Of a DNA stretch of 64,000 nt, positions 11,976 through 22,371 are shown piece after piece. The notes below the pieces were generated by a model. That model made no database searches and was not told where the DNA came from. It was given only the letters and a program-made list of their open reading frames with translations. The translations under genes were made by a program, and so were the position numbers. The stretch's first letter is position 1. Each line of letters opens with the position of its first letter. The stretch covers positions 6,847,912 through 6,911,911 of the forward strand of contig JALPQD010000087.1 in the NCBI GenBank assembly GCA_023101885.1, read 5' to 3'. The stretch comes from Typhlomys cinereus. Taxonomy: Eukaryota; Chordata; Mammalia; Rodentia; Platacanthomyidae.

Positions 11976-14520
11976 GCTATATTAGGTACAAATTCAACAA
12001 TAATTAAGAGATTACAAACCACAAATTTAATAACAGCAGATCCTTTGCATGAAAATCGAAGAAAGCCAAGGACATTTTTGGTGGATACATCTGGAGAAAG
12101 AATTGGGAATTTATCCTGAGTAGAGAGACCACCAATCAGTCCCTTTAGGAATGATCCCAAGGACATAGCTTGAAATATCAGATATCCTCCTCTTTATATT
12201 CATTTTAATTTCTTTCTTTTTACTTTAAGGAAAAGCTTTGTCCATTAAGTGGTTAAAACTTAAGGTTATCCATCCAAGGAGTAGGAAATGAAGGTCCTCA
12301 GTTTGATGGACAACAGCTCAGAGATCCCTGATGTCCCCAAATATTAGGTTTCTCTTCTAATAATGTTGGAAATATTGCCTACTGTCACGGTTAATCTGAG
12401 CCACGGCGCGGGCTGATTGTAGGTGACAGTCACAGCGCAGCTTCTGTGTTGGTTTCCACACACCGTCAAATCTGCTACAAATGCAGGGCCGAATGGGAGA
12501 GACCTGGGATACCAGGTTTCCCGGTGGCTAATAGATTGTGACATGAAAGAAGGAAACCTTTATTTTAATTCAAAAAACAAAAGCCAAATAGCAAAACTTA
12601 CGTACGTGCCGAACTTTTTTTTTTTTCCTTCCTCAAGTGGAAAACACTGACTTGCTAACAACTCTTGGCTGGCATCGAGGGAAAGTGGAGGTATTTGCAG
12701 ATGTGGAGGCAGACATACAAAACATTTTTCAAATCAAAGGCTTGAATTATTGCACTGGGCTCATGAAGTTTCACAGGCATCAAGACACGACATTGTCTTC
12801 ACTCCGGAACAAGCTGCCCTTTCTTCCCAGAAAGAAAACAACCCCGTGTTTCTAACAATCAGATCTGTATGTAGCAGGCAGCTATCTATATTTTGAAATT
12901 CTTTGCATTGTCTGCAGAAGGGTGTCCTGCTTGGATCCAACAATGGTAACATTGATTTGAAGATTTTTGAATTTGGGTTGGACAGAGCAAACAGTGAAAG
13001 AAAGCTGCCGCTTTCAGAACTACAACAGTGCTCTTACATAAACTTGCTTCTCTCCTAGCTGTTTTACATAGCTGGAGATCAATACTGCTCATTCAGCCAA
13101 TGTGATTAACACCATTTATCAGCTTCTCCCTTAAGGAAAAAAAAGAAGAAGAAGAAAAGAATTGCCGACAAAGTTATGTCACCCTCTGCTTGTTCACTCT
13201 CAGAGGGGATAATTCACTTTGTTGTGTGCCCCCAACAATCGAGCCTTGTTTATGAAGTTACATTTATTAAGTGAAAGTATTTGGAAACTGATGGTACATT
13301 CAGGCTTGGTTGCCATGGGCAGTCAGTACAGCAGCGAGTCATGACCTTCCCGCTATGCAGCGAGGAACTAATTGAAATGATACAAATTACTCCGATTCTC
13401 TGTCTGCCAGTTCAGAGCCTGGTTCTGGTCAAGGGTCAAATGAGTCCCTATTCATGATCCATGTTTGAAGTCACTGCTGCCTTAGCAAGGGGGCTGGCAG
13501 CAGCCTCGGCTTCTTGCTTTGGACTTTATCCCATGCCTTGGCGGGGGGGGGGGGGGTGGGGGTGGTGCAGGGTAAGGAAGAGGGGGCACCCCTAAAGCAG
13601 GAAGTCCCAAAGCCTACCTTAGGCAGCACACATCAAAAGCTCTCTGTTGTTATTCGGTTTGTCAACAACCCCGGCCATGGTTTGCTAAACTTTACTGGCT
13701 AGAAATAAATGTTGTATTCAGAAGCCACTTAGGGAATCCATTCTCTTTAGCCGGCATATTTCATCGGCTCTCTGATGTGCCCACGGCAGAGAAAAACCAA
13801 ACGCCATAAACTTCACGCCGCCACGGTGTTCTTCCACTTGTCAGTTTCATCAAGTGTCATCCTTCCCAGCGTCTTTCTCTCTGCCCGGCACACATGCACG
13901 TAGCTGCCAAATAAATAAGATAAATTCAAAGCCCAAAAGGTAGATGGCACACAGGTGCTCTCTCTCCTAAGCATAATCAGGGTGATTATCTCTGTTTGAG
14001 AAATGACACGAAATGTTAACCTAATTGAATCTGGGAAATGTGGCAATAAAAAGTTAATAATTTACAGAGAAATTGTTCTTCAGAAAAGTCTAAGTGAATC
14101 CCCACTAAATGAATTTCAGGAATCTTGCTCCAAGGCTTCCAGGATATGTGCTGCTGCTGCAGCTTACTAAGGATCCGTTCTTCACACTACCCAAACTATT
14201 TGCTTTGGAGCCACATGCTGACACACGTGTGTGCATAGAGGTAGGAGCACGCTGTCTGCACGACACCTACACAAAGGAAGGAAAACTGTCTCCTCGAGCC
14301 AGCTGGAAGTATGAAAAGGGAAGCCATTTGACTGCTTAAACTGTAGCCTAAAGATTTATTTCAATGGGTGTGCCACAGTCCATTCCAAAATAAAGTTTCT
14401 TTCAGATGGATGTGTAAACAAAAAGCTTCCTTTCCATTGAGTTCATCCTTATTATTTTATTTATTAATTATATAAGTATTAATTAAATTATTAAAATAAA
14501 TATTAGTATTATTTATTATT
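11976..14520. other. Repeat-free stretch, candidate conserved noncoding DNA
   Basis: About 2.5 kb with no recognisable young or old repeat, unusual in this window. About 13210-13470 is non-repetitive and complex, with short motifs resembling SOX (AACAAT), forkhead (TGTTTAT) and homeodomain (TAATTG) sites, for example near 13232-13251 and 13368-13377. A G-run lies at 13542-13556. Conservation is inferred from texture only. Confidence 0.35.
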
Positions 14521-14524
14521 ATAT

Positions 14525-14698
14525 GTGTATGATGTATGAGTAGGAGCATGCACATACCATGATGCACATGTGGTGGTCAGAGCACAACTCTATAGAGTCA
14601 GTTTTCTACATTCACCTTTATGTGGGTTCCGGGAATCAAACCAGGTGGTCAGACCTGCGTGGCAAGGGTCTTTACTCCCTGAGCCATCTCGACGGCCC
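14525..14698 (-). mobile_element. B2-superfamily SINE, RSINE-like
   Basis: Antisense head 'ctccctgagccatctcgacg' at the right end, B-box complement near 'gggttccgggaatcaaacca', and 'ctacattcacctttatgtgg' in the body. No (CA)n tail. AT-rich sequence lies on its tail side. Confidence 0.8.
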
Positions 14699-15057
14699 AT
14701 AATTCTTACTATTTTAATAGCAGAGTTTAAGGTACAATTTTTAAGGTGGCACAGCCAATAGGTAGAAAGTTTGGTTGAACATCCTCTGTAGTCAGTCCAT
14801 GCTAGCACCCCACTATTTACTTAGACTATCTCCTTCATCAAATCTTTGTACTAGCAAAAGAGGCTGAGCTTGGCTGAATCCCATAGGAAAGATTTTAACA
14901 CAATGTCTGCCAAAGAATAAGTGTATTTATCATGACAGCTGTTCCTATTATATACAGCCCTGAGTAAAACCCGAAACTTAAAAAAAAAAGCAAAATATTT
15001 AATTACATATTTGTAGCAGTTAATGCAAGTTACCAACTGGGCAATTGAGAATTGAAC
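14699..15057. other. Unclassified sequence
   Basis: No repeat family or gene recognised. Confidence 0.4.
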
Positions 15058-15400
15058 CTTTGTGCACACCTATGAAGAATTATTAATTAAGGCTAGCCTT
15101 GAATGAGCCTGTGGGAGATTATCTAATTGATATGAGACAACCTGGCCTTTAGCAGGTGGGATCATACTTGGGAAGGCGGAAAAAAGAGCTGGTTCTATAT
15201 TTGATATACAGGCAAAATGGTAGACTTGGCAAGTGAGAAAGTTTGCCCCTCTCTCAGCAATTCCTGCGCCAGTTCTAATATTGGTATGGATTCTCCTACC
15301 AAGTTCATGAACCGTAACTGAGAGTCGCTCGCTGGAATAAACCCTTTATTACTCCAAGTTGCTTTGAGGTATAAACAGTAGAACTTCACAAATACTTATT
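15058..15400 (+). mobile_element. MaLR-like solo LTR, diverged
   Basis: Shares the family order seen in better copies here: 'gaagaattattaattaaggc' near the 5' side, 'attggtatggattctcctac', then 'ggaataaaccctttattact' and 'ccaagttgctttgaggtata' near the 3' end. No internal retroviral sequence, so a solo LTR. Confidence 0.7.
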
Positions 15401-15831
15401 CTACCACAGAGTCTACATCACAGCAGTACATTTAATTTTTCTCATATGGATAAACTAATGTAGACTCTGAAAATCCAACAATTGGAGAAAATCAATATTT
15501 CCTGCCCTTACCCGGCTGGTGACTAAACTCTCAAGCCAGGTAAAGTACAGGCACACAATTGCTGTAGCAAGTGAGAGTCTTGTGACAGCTCAGAGGATGG
15601 GGCCTGGTCCGACGCTTCTCATGCTAAATAATCTTCAGCACTTACTGGAAAACAAAACAAAACAAAAATTGTCATGGTGTTTCTCCAAAATGCCTTTTTT
15701 TAAACTGTAGCCAGGATAGTTAGCATGAGGTGACATGTTGATTTACACTTTTTTAATTTGTGTATTTTCTTTTGTAAGATATCTGTAGAAGTCTTTTGTC
15801 TCGTTGAAAATCTGGGCTCTGAAAGGGGGTG
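15401..15831. other. Unclassified sequence
   Basis: Single-copy-looking, with no gene or repeat recognised. Confidence 0.4.
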
Positions 15832-16350
15832 GGGAGGTAGATGAGATTGCTCAGTAGGTAAAAGTGCTTGTCTGGTGCAATAGTTACTCTTGTGTGGTGC
15901 TGTGAGAAAACATTCAAAGTCAAGCAACTTAAGGGAGAAAGGGAGAATTATTTAGCCTACAGTTCCAGAGGGGAGATATAGTCTTTCATGGCATAGGTGG
16001 TATGGCTGGCTGGCTAAAGCTGGAGACAGGCTACATCACACCTCCGGGAGGCTGAGAGCTACCAAACTGCTTGCTGTAAAGGCAGATTTCTGGAGGTAGG
16101 GTGGGACTAATCCACCTAAAGGCCCACCCCTTGTAACTGCCTTTCTCCAGCAAGGCTCCACCTCTCGAAGGTGCCATGACCTTTCCAAGCAGATGAGATT
16201 GTGGGGCACACATTTCAGACGAGATCAGGTGCATTCAGGGTGGTATGGCTATAGACGGGGGAGGGGGGGACACGACACATTTCAAACCAGGCATATGGAA
16301 ATCTGATGACCTGAGTTCAATCCTCACAGCACATACAGTGGAAGCAGACT
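15832..16350 (+). mobile_element. RSINE-like SINE split by an LTR
   Basis: The SINE head is at 15832-15878 ('gattgctcagtaggtaaaag', then 'tgcttgtctggtgc'). Its continuation is about 415 bp downstream at 16295-16350 ('aatctgatgacctgagttca', then 'atcctcacagcacatac'). The LTR-like block between them must have inserted later. Confidence 0.7.
15880..16292 (-). mobile_element. LTR-like insertion inside a SINE
   Basis: Closely parallels 41280-41635: both have 'ctgtgagacaaa/aaaac', 'caacttaaggg', 'gaattatttagc'-type sequence and 'tccagcaaggctccacctct'. Orientation is inferred from the polyadenylation-side similarity to other minus-strand LTRs here. The ends are not resolved. Confidence 0.6.
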
Positions 16351-16591
16351 GACCTCACCCTTTCCTGAAGTTTCGGGAAACTGCCACCTGACTGCTGTTG
16401 ACATTTAATCTTTAAATGTCTTATTTCAATATATGATTCTTATTTTGATATATGATTCTTTTATGTGCAGTTTTATTTCCCCGACCAGCCTACAACTTCC
16501 TCTCAGGCAGGAACTGTCTACGGTGTGCCAGCAGCATGCCAAACGCAGTGACTTCCCGGCGATGGGGAGATGGTTCTCTGAAAGGTTGGTG

Positions 16592-16970
16592 TCTTGGTCC
16601 ATTTTCTGTGGCTAACACCACAGTACCACAGACTGGGCACCTTTGCAAGAAAAGAGATGTATCTAGGTTGGTGGTTCTGATCCAAGGTCAAGAGGTCACA
16701 TCGGATCTTCTTACTGCAGAGACCTGATGTGATCCAAGGCATCAAGCACGATACAGAGCTGAGAGACCTCACCAGCTGCTTCCATGGAAGACCCACGCTC
16801 AGGATACCTATTAGCTCATCATTGGCATGGTGATGCAGATGAGAGCATTCATCAGGGATAACCCTCCCGGAGGCCCTACCTGATCCCACCTCCTAATATT
16901 TCATAGCAGGGATTCACTTGCCATGTAAGTTTTGTAGACAACAACCACCTTCAACTGTAGCAGCAGGTTA
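16592..16970. mobile_element. Degraded MLT/MST-like LTR
   Basis: 'ttctgtggctaacaccacag' followed by 'taccacagactgggcacctt' resembles the widespread mammalian block 'ataacaaaataccatagactgggtg'. A 'ccctacctgatcccacctcc' segment near 16872-16895 fits the far side of the same type. Family assignment is tentative. Confidence 0.45.
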
Positions 16971-17050
16971 ATACAATTCTATGGTTCTGGCTCTTTCTCC
17001 ATTGTGGACTGTGAACCAGCACAGAGCTAGGAGCTTCATGAGTGTTAGTC

Positions 17051-17445
17051 CTTTTCCCTCCCTCCTCCTTCCTCCTTCCTTCTTCCCTCCTTCCTTCCTT
17101 CCCTCCTTCCCTCCTTCTCTCCTTCCCTCTCTCCCTCCCTCCCTCCTTCCTTCTTTCCCTCCTTCCTTCCTTCTTTCCTTCCTTCCCTCCTTCCTTCCTT
17201 CCTTCCTTCCTTCCTTCCTTCCTTCCTTCCTTCCTTCCTTCCTTCCCTCCTTCCTTCCCTCCTTCCTTCTTTCCCTCCTTCCTTCCCTCCCTCCTTCCCT
17301 CCTTCTCTCTTTCCCTTTCTTCCTCCCTCCCTCCTTCTCTCCTTCCCTCCTTTCTTCCGTTCTTTCTTTCTTCCTTCCTTCCTTCCTTCTTTCCTTTTTT
17401 TCTTTCTTCCTTTCTTCCTTTTTTGTTTTGTTCTTTCTTTCCTTC
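17051..17445. repeat. Long polypyrimidine tract (TTCC/CCTT/TTTC)
   Basis: From about 17050 to 17416 the plus strand is C and T only, apart from a single G near 17359. It then runs into 'tttttgttttgttc'. The core at 17180-17245 is a regular (TTCC)n run, and the flanks are mixed CCCTCC and TTCT. Frames of 146-210 codons cross it on both strands but encode only low-complexity Pro-Ser-Phe-Leu or Lys-Glu-Gly-Arg. Confidence 0.97.
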
Positions 17446-17447
17446 TT

Positions 17448-17545
17448 TCTGTTTGGAGACAGGATCTTGCTTGGTCACCTAGGCAACTCTTCTGTCCTCC
17501 CCAGTGCTAGAATTGTAGGCCCATGTCAACACACCCTCTGGGAAT
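17448..17545 (-). mobile_element. B1-like SINE, diverged
   Basis: 'ggagacaggatcttgcttgg' then 'cagtgctagaattgtaggcc' is the antisense B1 order (gagacagggtctc, then agtgctgggattacaggc). Shortened in the middle. The polypyrimidine tract abuts its poly(A) side, a plausible origin for that microsatellite. Confidence 0.75.
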
Positions 17546-17604
17546 GCTTCTTTTTTTCTCATTTTACTTTTAAATTTACTTATTTAAAAGGTTTTATCAA
17601 ATTA

Positions 17605-17865
17605 TTGAGCTAGAGAGATAGCTCAAAGGTTAAGACTCTCCCTCAAAAGCTGAGTTAGATTCCCAGATCCCATGTAAAAACATCAGTGGGAAATGGCAGC
17701 AGCTTGCACTTACAGAGTCTGGGAAAGAGGTAGAGCAATCCAGGGTGATTATACAGTGCCCTCTGATACACACACACACACACACACACACACAATTTTA
17801 AAAAAGCAAAAAGGAAGTAGAAGCAATCCAAGACAATTCCCAAAGTCACCCTTGGGTCTCCACGG

Positions 17866-17906
<41 letters not shown>

Positions 17907-17912
17907 TTAAGA
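17605..17912 (+). mobile_element. D-SINE with duplicated tail, or two joined copies
   Basis: Head 'gagctagagagatagctcaa' and body up to a first (CA)n at 17768-17794. Then 'aaaaaagcaaaaaggaagta' restarts in the middle of the body and runs to a second (CA)n at 17867-17902. Similar flanks (ggttttatcaaattat at about 17589 and agttttatcgaagtat at about 17918) look like one imperfect target duplication around the whole unit. Confidence 0.8.
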
Positions 17913-17959
17913 AAAGTTTTATCGAAGTATAATTTACTAATCAGAATCCATTAAAACCC

Positions 17960-18350
17960 TTCTTCCCTATCAGTCTCTCTTCTCATCTCATGTTTTTGTG
18001 CATGTGGGGCCCACTGAGCTCATCCGGTCGCCTTTGCTGGCATGTGCCTGAGCACTTGCTGGAGCGTGAGTCACAGATCAGTGTGCACGCCGCTGAGAAA
18101 ACCATCTTGCTTCCCTCTAATAGCACTAACCCTCATCAGTCTCTCAGGGAGCCATGAGGCCTCTTGAGAACTTTCCCCTCCCACGGTGAAATGTGGATAG
18201 GACAAAGTTTGGGCAGGTCATGTGGAAGTGCACATGGCTGCAGTGAGTTCATGCACGCAGCAGCCCTGTCCTGTCCAGGAGACACTGTCTGGGTATGTCC
18301 CTGCCGGCTTCAGGTTCTTACACTGTTAACGCACCTTCTTCCACAACAAA
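17960..18350 (-). mobile_element. L1 3' UTR fragment, Lx-like
   Basis: 'gctggcatgtgcctgagcac' and 'cttgctggagcgtgagtcac' match the fragment at 6249-6625. 'ggctgcagtgagttcatgca', 'agccctgtcctgtccaggag' and 'accttcttccacaacaaaat' follow the order I remember from murine L1 3' UTRs. Inserted in the old L1M fragment. Confidence 0.7.
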
Positions 18351-18359
18351 ATTCATCAG

Positions 18360-18613
18360 ATTGTGTGTGTGTGTGTGTGTGTGTACAAGAGGACTCTTGA
18401 GTATGTGCTACTTGTAGAGGCCCAAGAGTGACACCAGGAAGCATCTTGGATTGCTCTAGCTCTTTGTTGCTTTTTTCCAGCTCTGTCTTCAGGGCTGGAA
18501 TGCAGATTGCCACCATATCTATCTTGCATTTTTATATACAATCTAGAGATCTGAGCTTAGGTCCTTTTGCTTGTGAGGCAAAGGCTTTAACGCCTGAGTC
18601 ATCTACCCAGCCC
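18360..18613 (-). mobile_element. D-SINE, full length
   Basis: (TG)n at 18363-18384 marks the tail. The antisense head 'aacgcctgagtcatctaccc' marks the right end. Imperfect target duplication caaaattcatcag (18347-18359) and caaatccatcag (18614-18625). Confidence 0.9.
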
Positions 18614-18647
18614 CAAATCCATCAGTTTTAAATGTGTGATTTTTAAA

Positions 18648-18903
18648 AAATATTTTATTTACTGTGTGTGTGTGTGTGCACATGTGTATGTATATCAGAG
18701 GGCACTATGTGCCCTATGGAGGACCAAGGTGACTTCAGGAATCATTCTGGATTGTTTCTACCTCCTTCTTGCTTTGCTCTAGAATTTCCCAGGCTCAGCT
18801 TACCACATTTCTGCCTGGCGTTACTAAATGGGACCTGGGATCTGAACTCAGGACCTTCTGCTTTTGAGGCAGAGTTTTAACCCCTGAGCAATCTCTCCAG
18901 TCC
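18648..18903 (-). mobile_element. D-SINE, full length, perfect TSD
   Basis: Bracketed by a perfect 19-bp target-site duplication, taaatgtgtgatttttaaa, at 18629-18647 and 18904-18922. Tail (TG)n at 18664-18679. The antisense head ends in 'ctgagcaatctctccagtcc'. The intact TSD argues for a fairly recent L1-mobilised insertion. Confidence 0.95.
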
Positions 18904-19300
18904 TAAATGTGTGATTTTTAAATGCCTACCTGTGAGGCCATCACCATGGTCCTGTTTAAGAATACACTATCCGCCCTACCAAAAGCCTTGTGTCCATTTG
19001 CACTCCATGCCTTTTCTCTCCAGAAGCCAAGCAACCATTAGCCTCATTTCTACCTTCATGGATCCTTCCTCTCTGGCATTTCAAGTAAGTGAAATGAAGC
19101 TCTGATCTCTTATGTGTCCATCTTCTTCCATTCAACATGCTATTTCTGAGACACCTCCAGGTTATAGCATTGATCAGTACTGGACAGAATTCATGGTGTG
19201 GACACATCAGTGTGTTTATCTAGTCACTAGCTGGCGATTACTTAGATGGTTGAGAAGCTTGAGCTATTCTGAATAATGCCAGCTTTCAATATCTCTGTGA

Positions 19301-19892
19301 GTCAGATTCTTTTATCTTCACTTCACAAATGACAAAATCGAGACTTAGAAGAGCAAAGGTCAAAAACCTGCCAAGTCTTCTAAGCTCTTCAGTTCCAAAG
19401 TCACCATTGTGACTGTTTCTCAGACTTCAGGATTTTTCTAACTTGAAAATTAAAAAAATTATGGAACCTACTTTTTATGTGCAAATAAATGTAAACATTC
19501 CTTCTTTTGTAATTTGTGAAGAGCATTTTAGAAAGCCAACTTCCAAATCACAGTCTCTATAGTTCATAATACTGTATTTGATGTTTGAATTTTGATAAGA
19601 AGATAGACATCATGTTTAGTGTTCTTACTAAATACAAGTAGGGATGCTAATGATGAATAGGTAGGAAATCTTTGGGAGGTGCTGTATTTGGGATTGGTCA
19701 CCAAGCTATGAGTGTCATGTGGGTACAGCTTTTTGCATGTCAAGTATGCTTCAATAAAATGTTTTCCAATTAAACTGAAAATAAGGAACTCTTGACCACC
19801 ATCAACATACTGCTAATGGCAAGAGGATTATCATCACCCAAAGTGGAATAGATCCAGCCTCTCAGAAGATCCTGATGCACTATACCTATTTT
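19301..19892. other. Unclassified sequence with a possible MIR remnant
   Basis: About 19300-19400 ('cttcacttcacaaatgacaa', then 'aatcgagacttagaagagc') resembles an antisense MIR. The rest is AT-rich and unassigned. Confidence 0.4.
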
Positions 19893-20110
19893 CCTCATTT
19901 TTTAAATTAATTTTGTTTTCACTTAGTTATACAAGTTCAATAGCTAGGCATCCTCGTTCCCCTCCTTCTCCCTTCCCCTCCTTCTCCCTCCCCTTCCTTC
20001 CTCCCTTCCTTCCTTCTGTCCCCCCATCATTTTTCTGGAATAGTCAGAGCAGGCAAGCCCTCAGGGGCACTGATTCCAGACACTTGCCTGTCAGATCGGT
20101 AGGATCAACA
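19893..20110 (-). mobile_element. L1 3' UTR fragment with C-rich tract
   Basis: T-run, then 'cttagttatacaagttcaat', then a C/T-rich tract at 19950-20020. The reverse complement (attgaacttgtataact) matches the terminal motif of the elements at 52735-53203 and 57895-58100, so this is a third copy of that L1 3' UTR type. 5'-truncated. Confidence 0.7.
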
Positions 20111-20819
20111 GAGTAGATGCTAAATGGAGTCAGATGAAATTTTTAAGCTCTTTTTACAAATGGCATCGGGTTACAAAGTATAGCCCTCATGAATCTATCT
20201 CGGGTGCTTACAACACGTCCCTGAAGGAAGGGCTTGTTGTTTTTCCCAACAGCATAACCTGTGCAATGGTCTCTTCCACAGAAAAGGGAGATTCTGTCCC
20301 ATCATATGCCCACCAACAGCTGCAGTCAAAAGACCCACATTCGAAAGACCCATCCTCAGTGACACACACCAGCCAGGTTAGCTCGCTGTCCTCCCCGAGG
20401 AACTGGACGGTACAAGGAAGCCCTGGAGAACACATTAGGGCCGCACACCAGAGTTCACTGAAACCAGCCTTCGTGGATACAGAAACAGCAGCCTTGCTGA
20501 CAGCCATTGTGCAGCTTCTTCTACCCAGGACCCCACGGAACAAATGCCATAATGAGGCTTCAAAAGAGAGGCCAGAGATGGGCTTTGTGGCCCTCCAGCC
20601 ATGCCTCCAGGCCTGCTGGGCTAGGGGGGCTCACACTGCCCCTCCCTGCTTGAGCGCTGTTTGTGCAGAACAAAAGGACTTCAGTCTCCAGTGCTATTAA
20701 TCCAACTTCACAAGCATGAAATTTACAGACACACTGGAGAATCCATCACTGAAACCTTTTCCCCTTGTCATGTTCAGCTGCTGAAAAGTGGGCATACTCT
20801 CAGATATGAATGCTAATTT
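20111..20819. other. Single-copy stretch with a 188-codon open frame
   Basis: A plus-strand frame is open from an ATG at 20134 to a stop at 20698-20700. The conceptual product has no signal peptide, membrane segment, repeat or motif I know. In 64 kb and six frames, roughly one frame of this length is expected by chance. No Kozak context, promoter or poly(A) signal supports it. I do not call it a gene. Confidence 0.5.
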
Positions 20820-20850
20820 AAGAGGGAAGGAGGGAGGAGAGAGAGGGAGG

Positions 20851-20889
<39 letters not shown>
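20820..20889. repeat. (GA)n / GGGA purine tract
   Basis: Pure purine from about 20822, settling into (GA)n at 20854-20888. Confidence 0.95.
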
Positions 20890-20893
<4 letters not shown>

Positions 20894-21836
20894 AGCTTTC
20901 TGAATCAGCTCCAGGGAGCACCCCCTGCAAGTTTCAGGTCCTCATCTTGAGATTTTAACCTTTGGGGGGAGTATTTAACTCTCTCCACAGCATTAAGTTT
21001 AGGACGGCTTTTTGCTAAATTGTATTATCACTCTGCAAGTCAACTACTTGCTCTTAATAAATAAAATACAGCCATAATGTGAGACCAATAATTCAATCCG
21101 TAAAGTGAGGAAAAAGAGAAATAACAGCACTCGGAAGCCATAAAGCAAAGACTCTCTGATTAGATCCCAACCAGTGCTAGCAACTGGTTTTACTCATTTA
21201 ACCCGTCTCTCCTCGTCATGTGCCCGTCATTTAGCTGCAGGGAGGATGTGTTCACACTGAACTATTAATCTGTTTCAAAATGCCATAACATTTCCATGAA
21301 GAACTTCCTAATTTTTTTTTCAGGAATTAAATGTCTGTTGAAAGTTCATTCCCTCCTGCTGAAACTAATTGAAATGAGATTTGGTTTATCTTTACGACAT
21401 GGAAATGGGATTGGGTTTCATAATAATAACAATAATGATAAGTCGATAGACTTTAGGAGTGGTAGTTAATAATTGCAGTAATACGGCGGGGGAGTGGAGA
21501 TTAGGCTCAGTCGTTGCCACCTACACAGACCCCCCCTCCCATTGTCGGGAGGGAATATGAGTGTACGGGTCAGGATCAAAGCACCAGTTCTTCATTTTCT
21601 ATTTGTTTTCGACATTCACATCTACAGCATCATAATGTGTGGCTTCAAAACTAGTCTAATGGAAGAGTGTTGGTACACTAGCTGAGAGATTAGCAATTAG
21701 GCAGGGAAGACCATACATATTCTAGACAGAACACAAACGAACTTTCTGGTAGTGTATCTCCCAACAAATAGGCCCAAATCTGAGGCAAAATGCAGTTCTT
21801 CTGACATTATAATAAAATTTCCTTACTTCAGCTCTT
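20890..21836. other. Repeat-free stretch, candidate conserved noncoding DNA
   Basis: About 950 bp without a recognisable repeat. 21040-21480 is rich in homeodomain-like ATTA/TAAT cores, for example 'gaaactaattgaaatgagat' at 21361-21380 and 'ggtagttaataattgcagta' at 21461-21480. The texture resembles developmental enhancers, but no conservation data are available here. Confidence 0.35.
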
Positions 21837-21990
21837 TGAGAATGGTCATCATTATGATTCCTGATTTTTAGGTGGGTCACTGGAGTCCAGAGACACAGAG
21901 GACATGTTTCCAAGTCACTGAGCTAGTAAGTGATGGACTTAACACTAAAAGCTACTTCTATCTGGCTGTAGCCCCATGTTCTTTCCTCTT
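21837..21990 (-). mobile_element. MIR-like ancient SINE
   Basis: 'gatttttaggtgggtcactg', 'tttccaagtcactgagctag' and 'taagtgatggacttaacact' follow the antisense MIR order (gaggaaactgaggc, caaggtcacacagctag, taagtggcagagc). Confidence 0.75.
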
Positions 21991-22371
21991 AGAGTCCTGC
22001 CATATAAATTAAGGATGTGCGTATTGGCCTTAGAAGTCAACAGAGAAGTGAGCTCTTTCTTTAAAAGACCAACGCAAGTCAGCTCCCATCACCCACACAG
22101 TCAGAAACTGAGAACACCTACTTTCAATTGTTTTCAGTTATGCTCATTGCTGGACAGATAATAATGTGATGTTTCATAATATTGTCCTTCTCAATGCCCA
22201 CAGCCAGCAGTTATTGAGCACTTGCTCAAGCAAGATAATCACATTTTTTTCCTAGTTTTGCTGATGACAGACAGGGCTTCCAGACCTTGTGTGATTCCTC
22301 CTCTTCCGTGACATAAAAGGACCTCACCATGCCTACTTGGAACACTCTTCCCATTCTACCCATACTACTTT
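21991..22371. other. Unclassified, with an L2 hint
   Basis: 'cagcagttattgagcacttg' at about 22204 is the antisense L2 3'-end motif. Nothing else recognised. Confidence 0.4.

Larger units (their letters stand above)
17913..19300 (-). mobile_element. Old L1M fragment, broken by later insertions
   Basis: Antisense of a mammalian L1 3' region in pieces: 'ttttatcgaagtataattta' at 17919, then 'aaatgtgtgatttttaaa', 'ccatcaccatggtcctgttt' from 18939, 'gaagccaagcaaccattagc' from 19023 and 'attctgaataatgccagctt'. Between the pieces lie 17960-18350 (younger L1 3' UTR) and D-SINEs at 18360-18613 and 18648-18903. No coding capacity. Confidence 0.75.

Noticed and set aside
16951..17613. Open frames of 146-210 codons on both strands
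   Set aside because: They are the polypyrimidine tract read as Pro-Ser-Phe-Leu or Lys-Glu-Gly-Arg repeats. Simultaneous openness on both strands is a composition effect.
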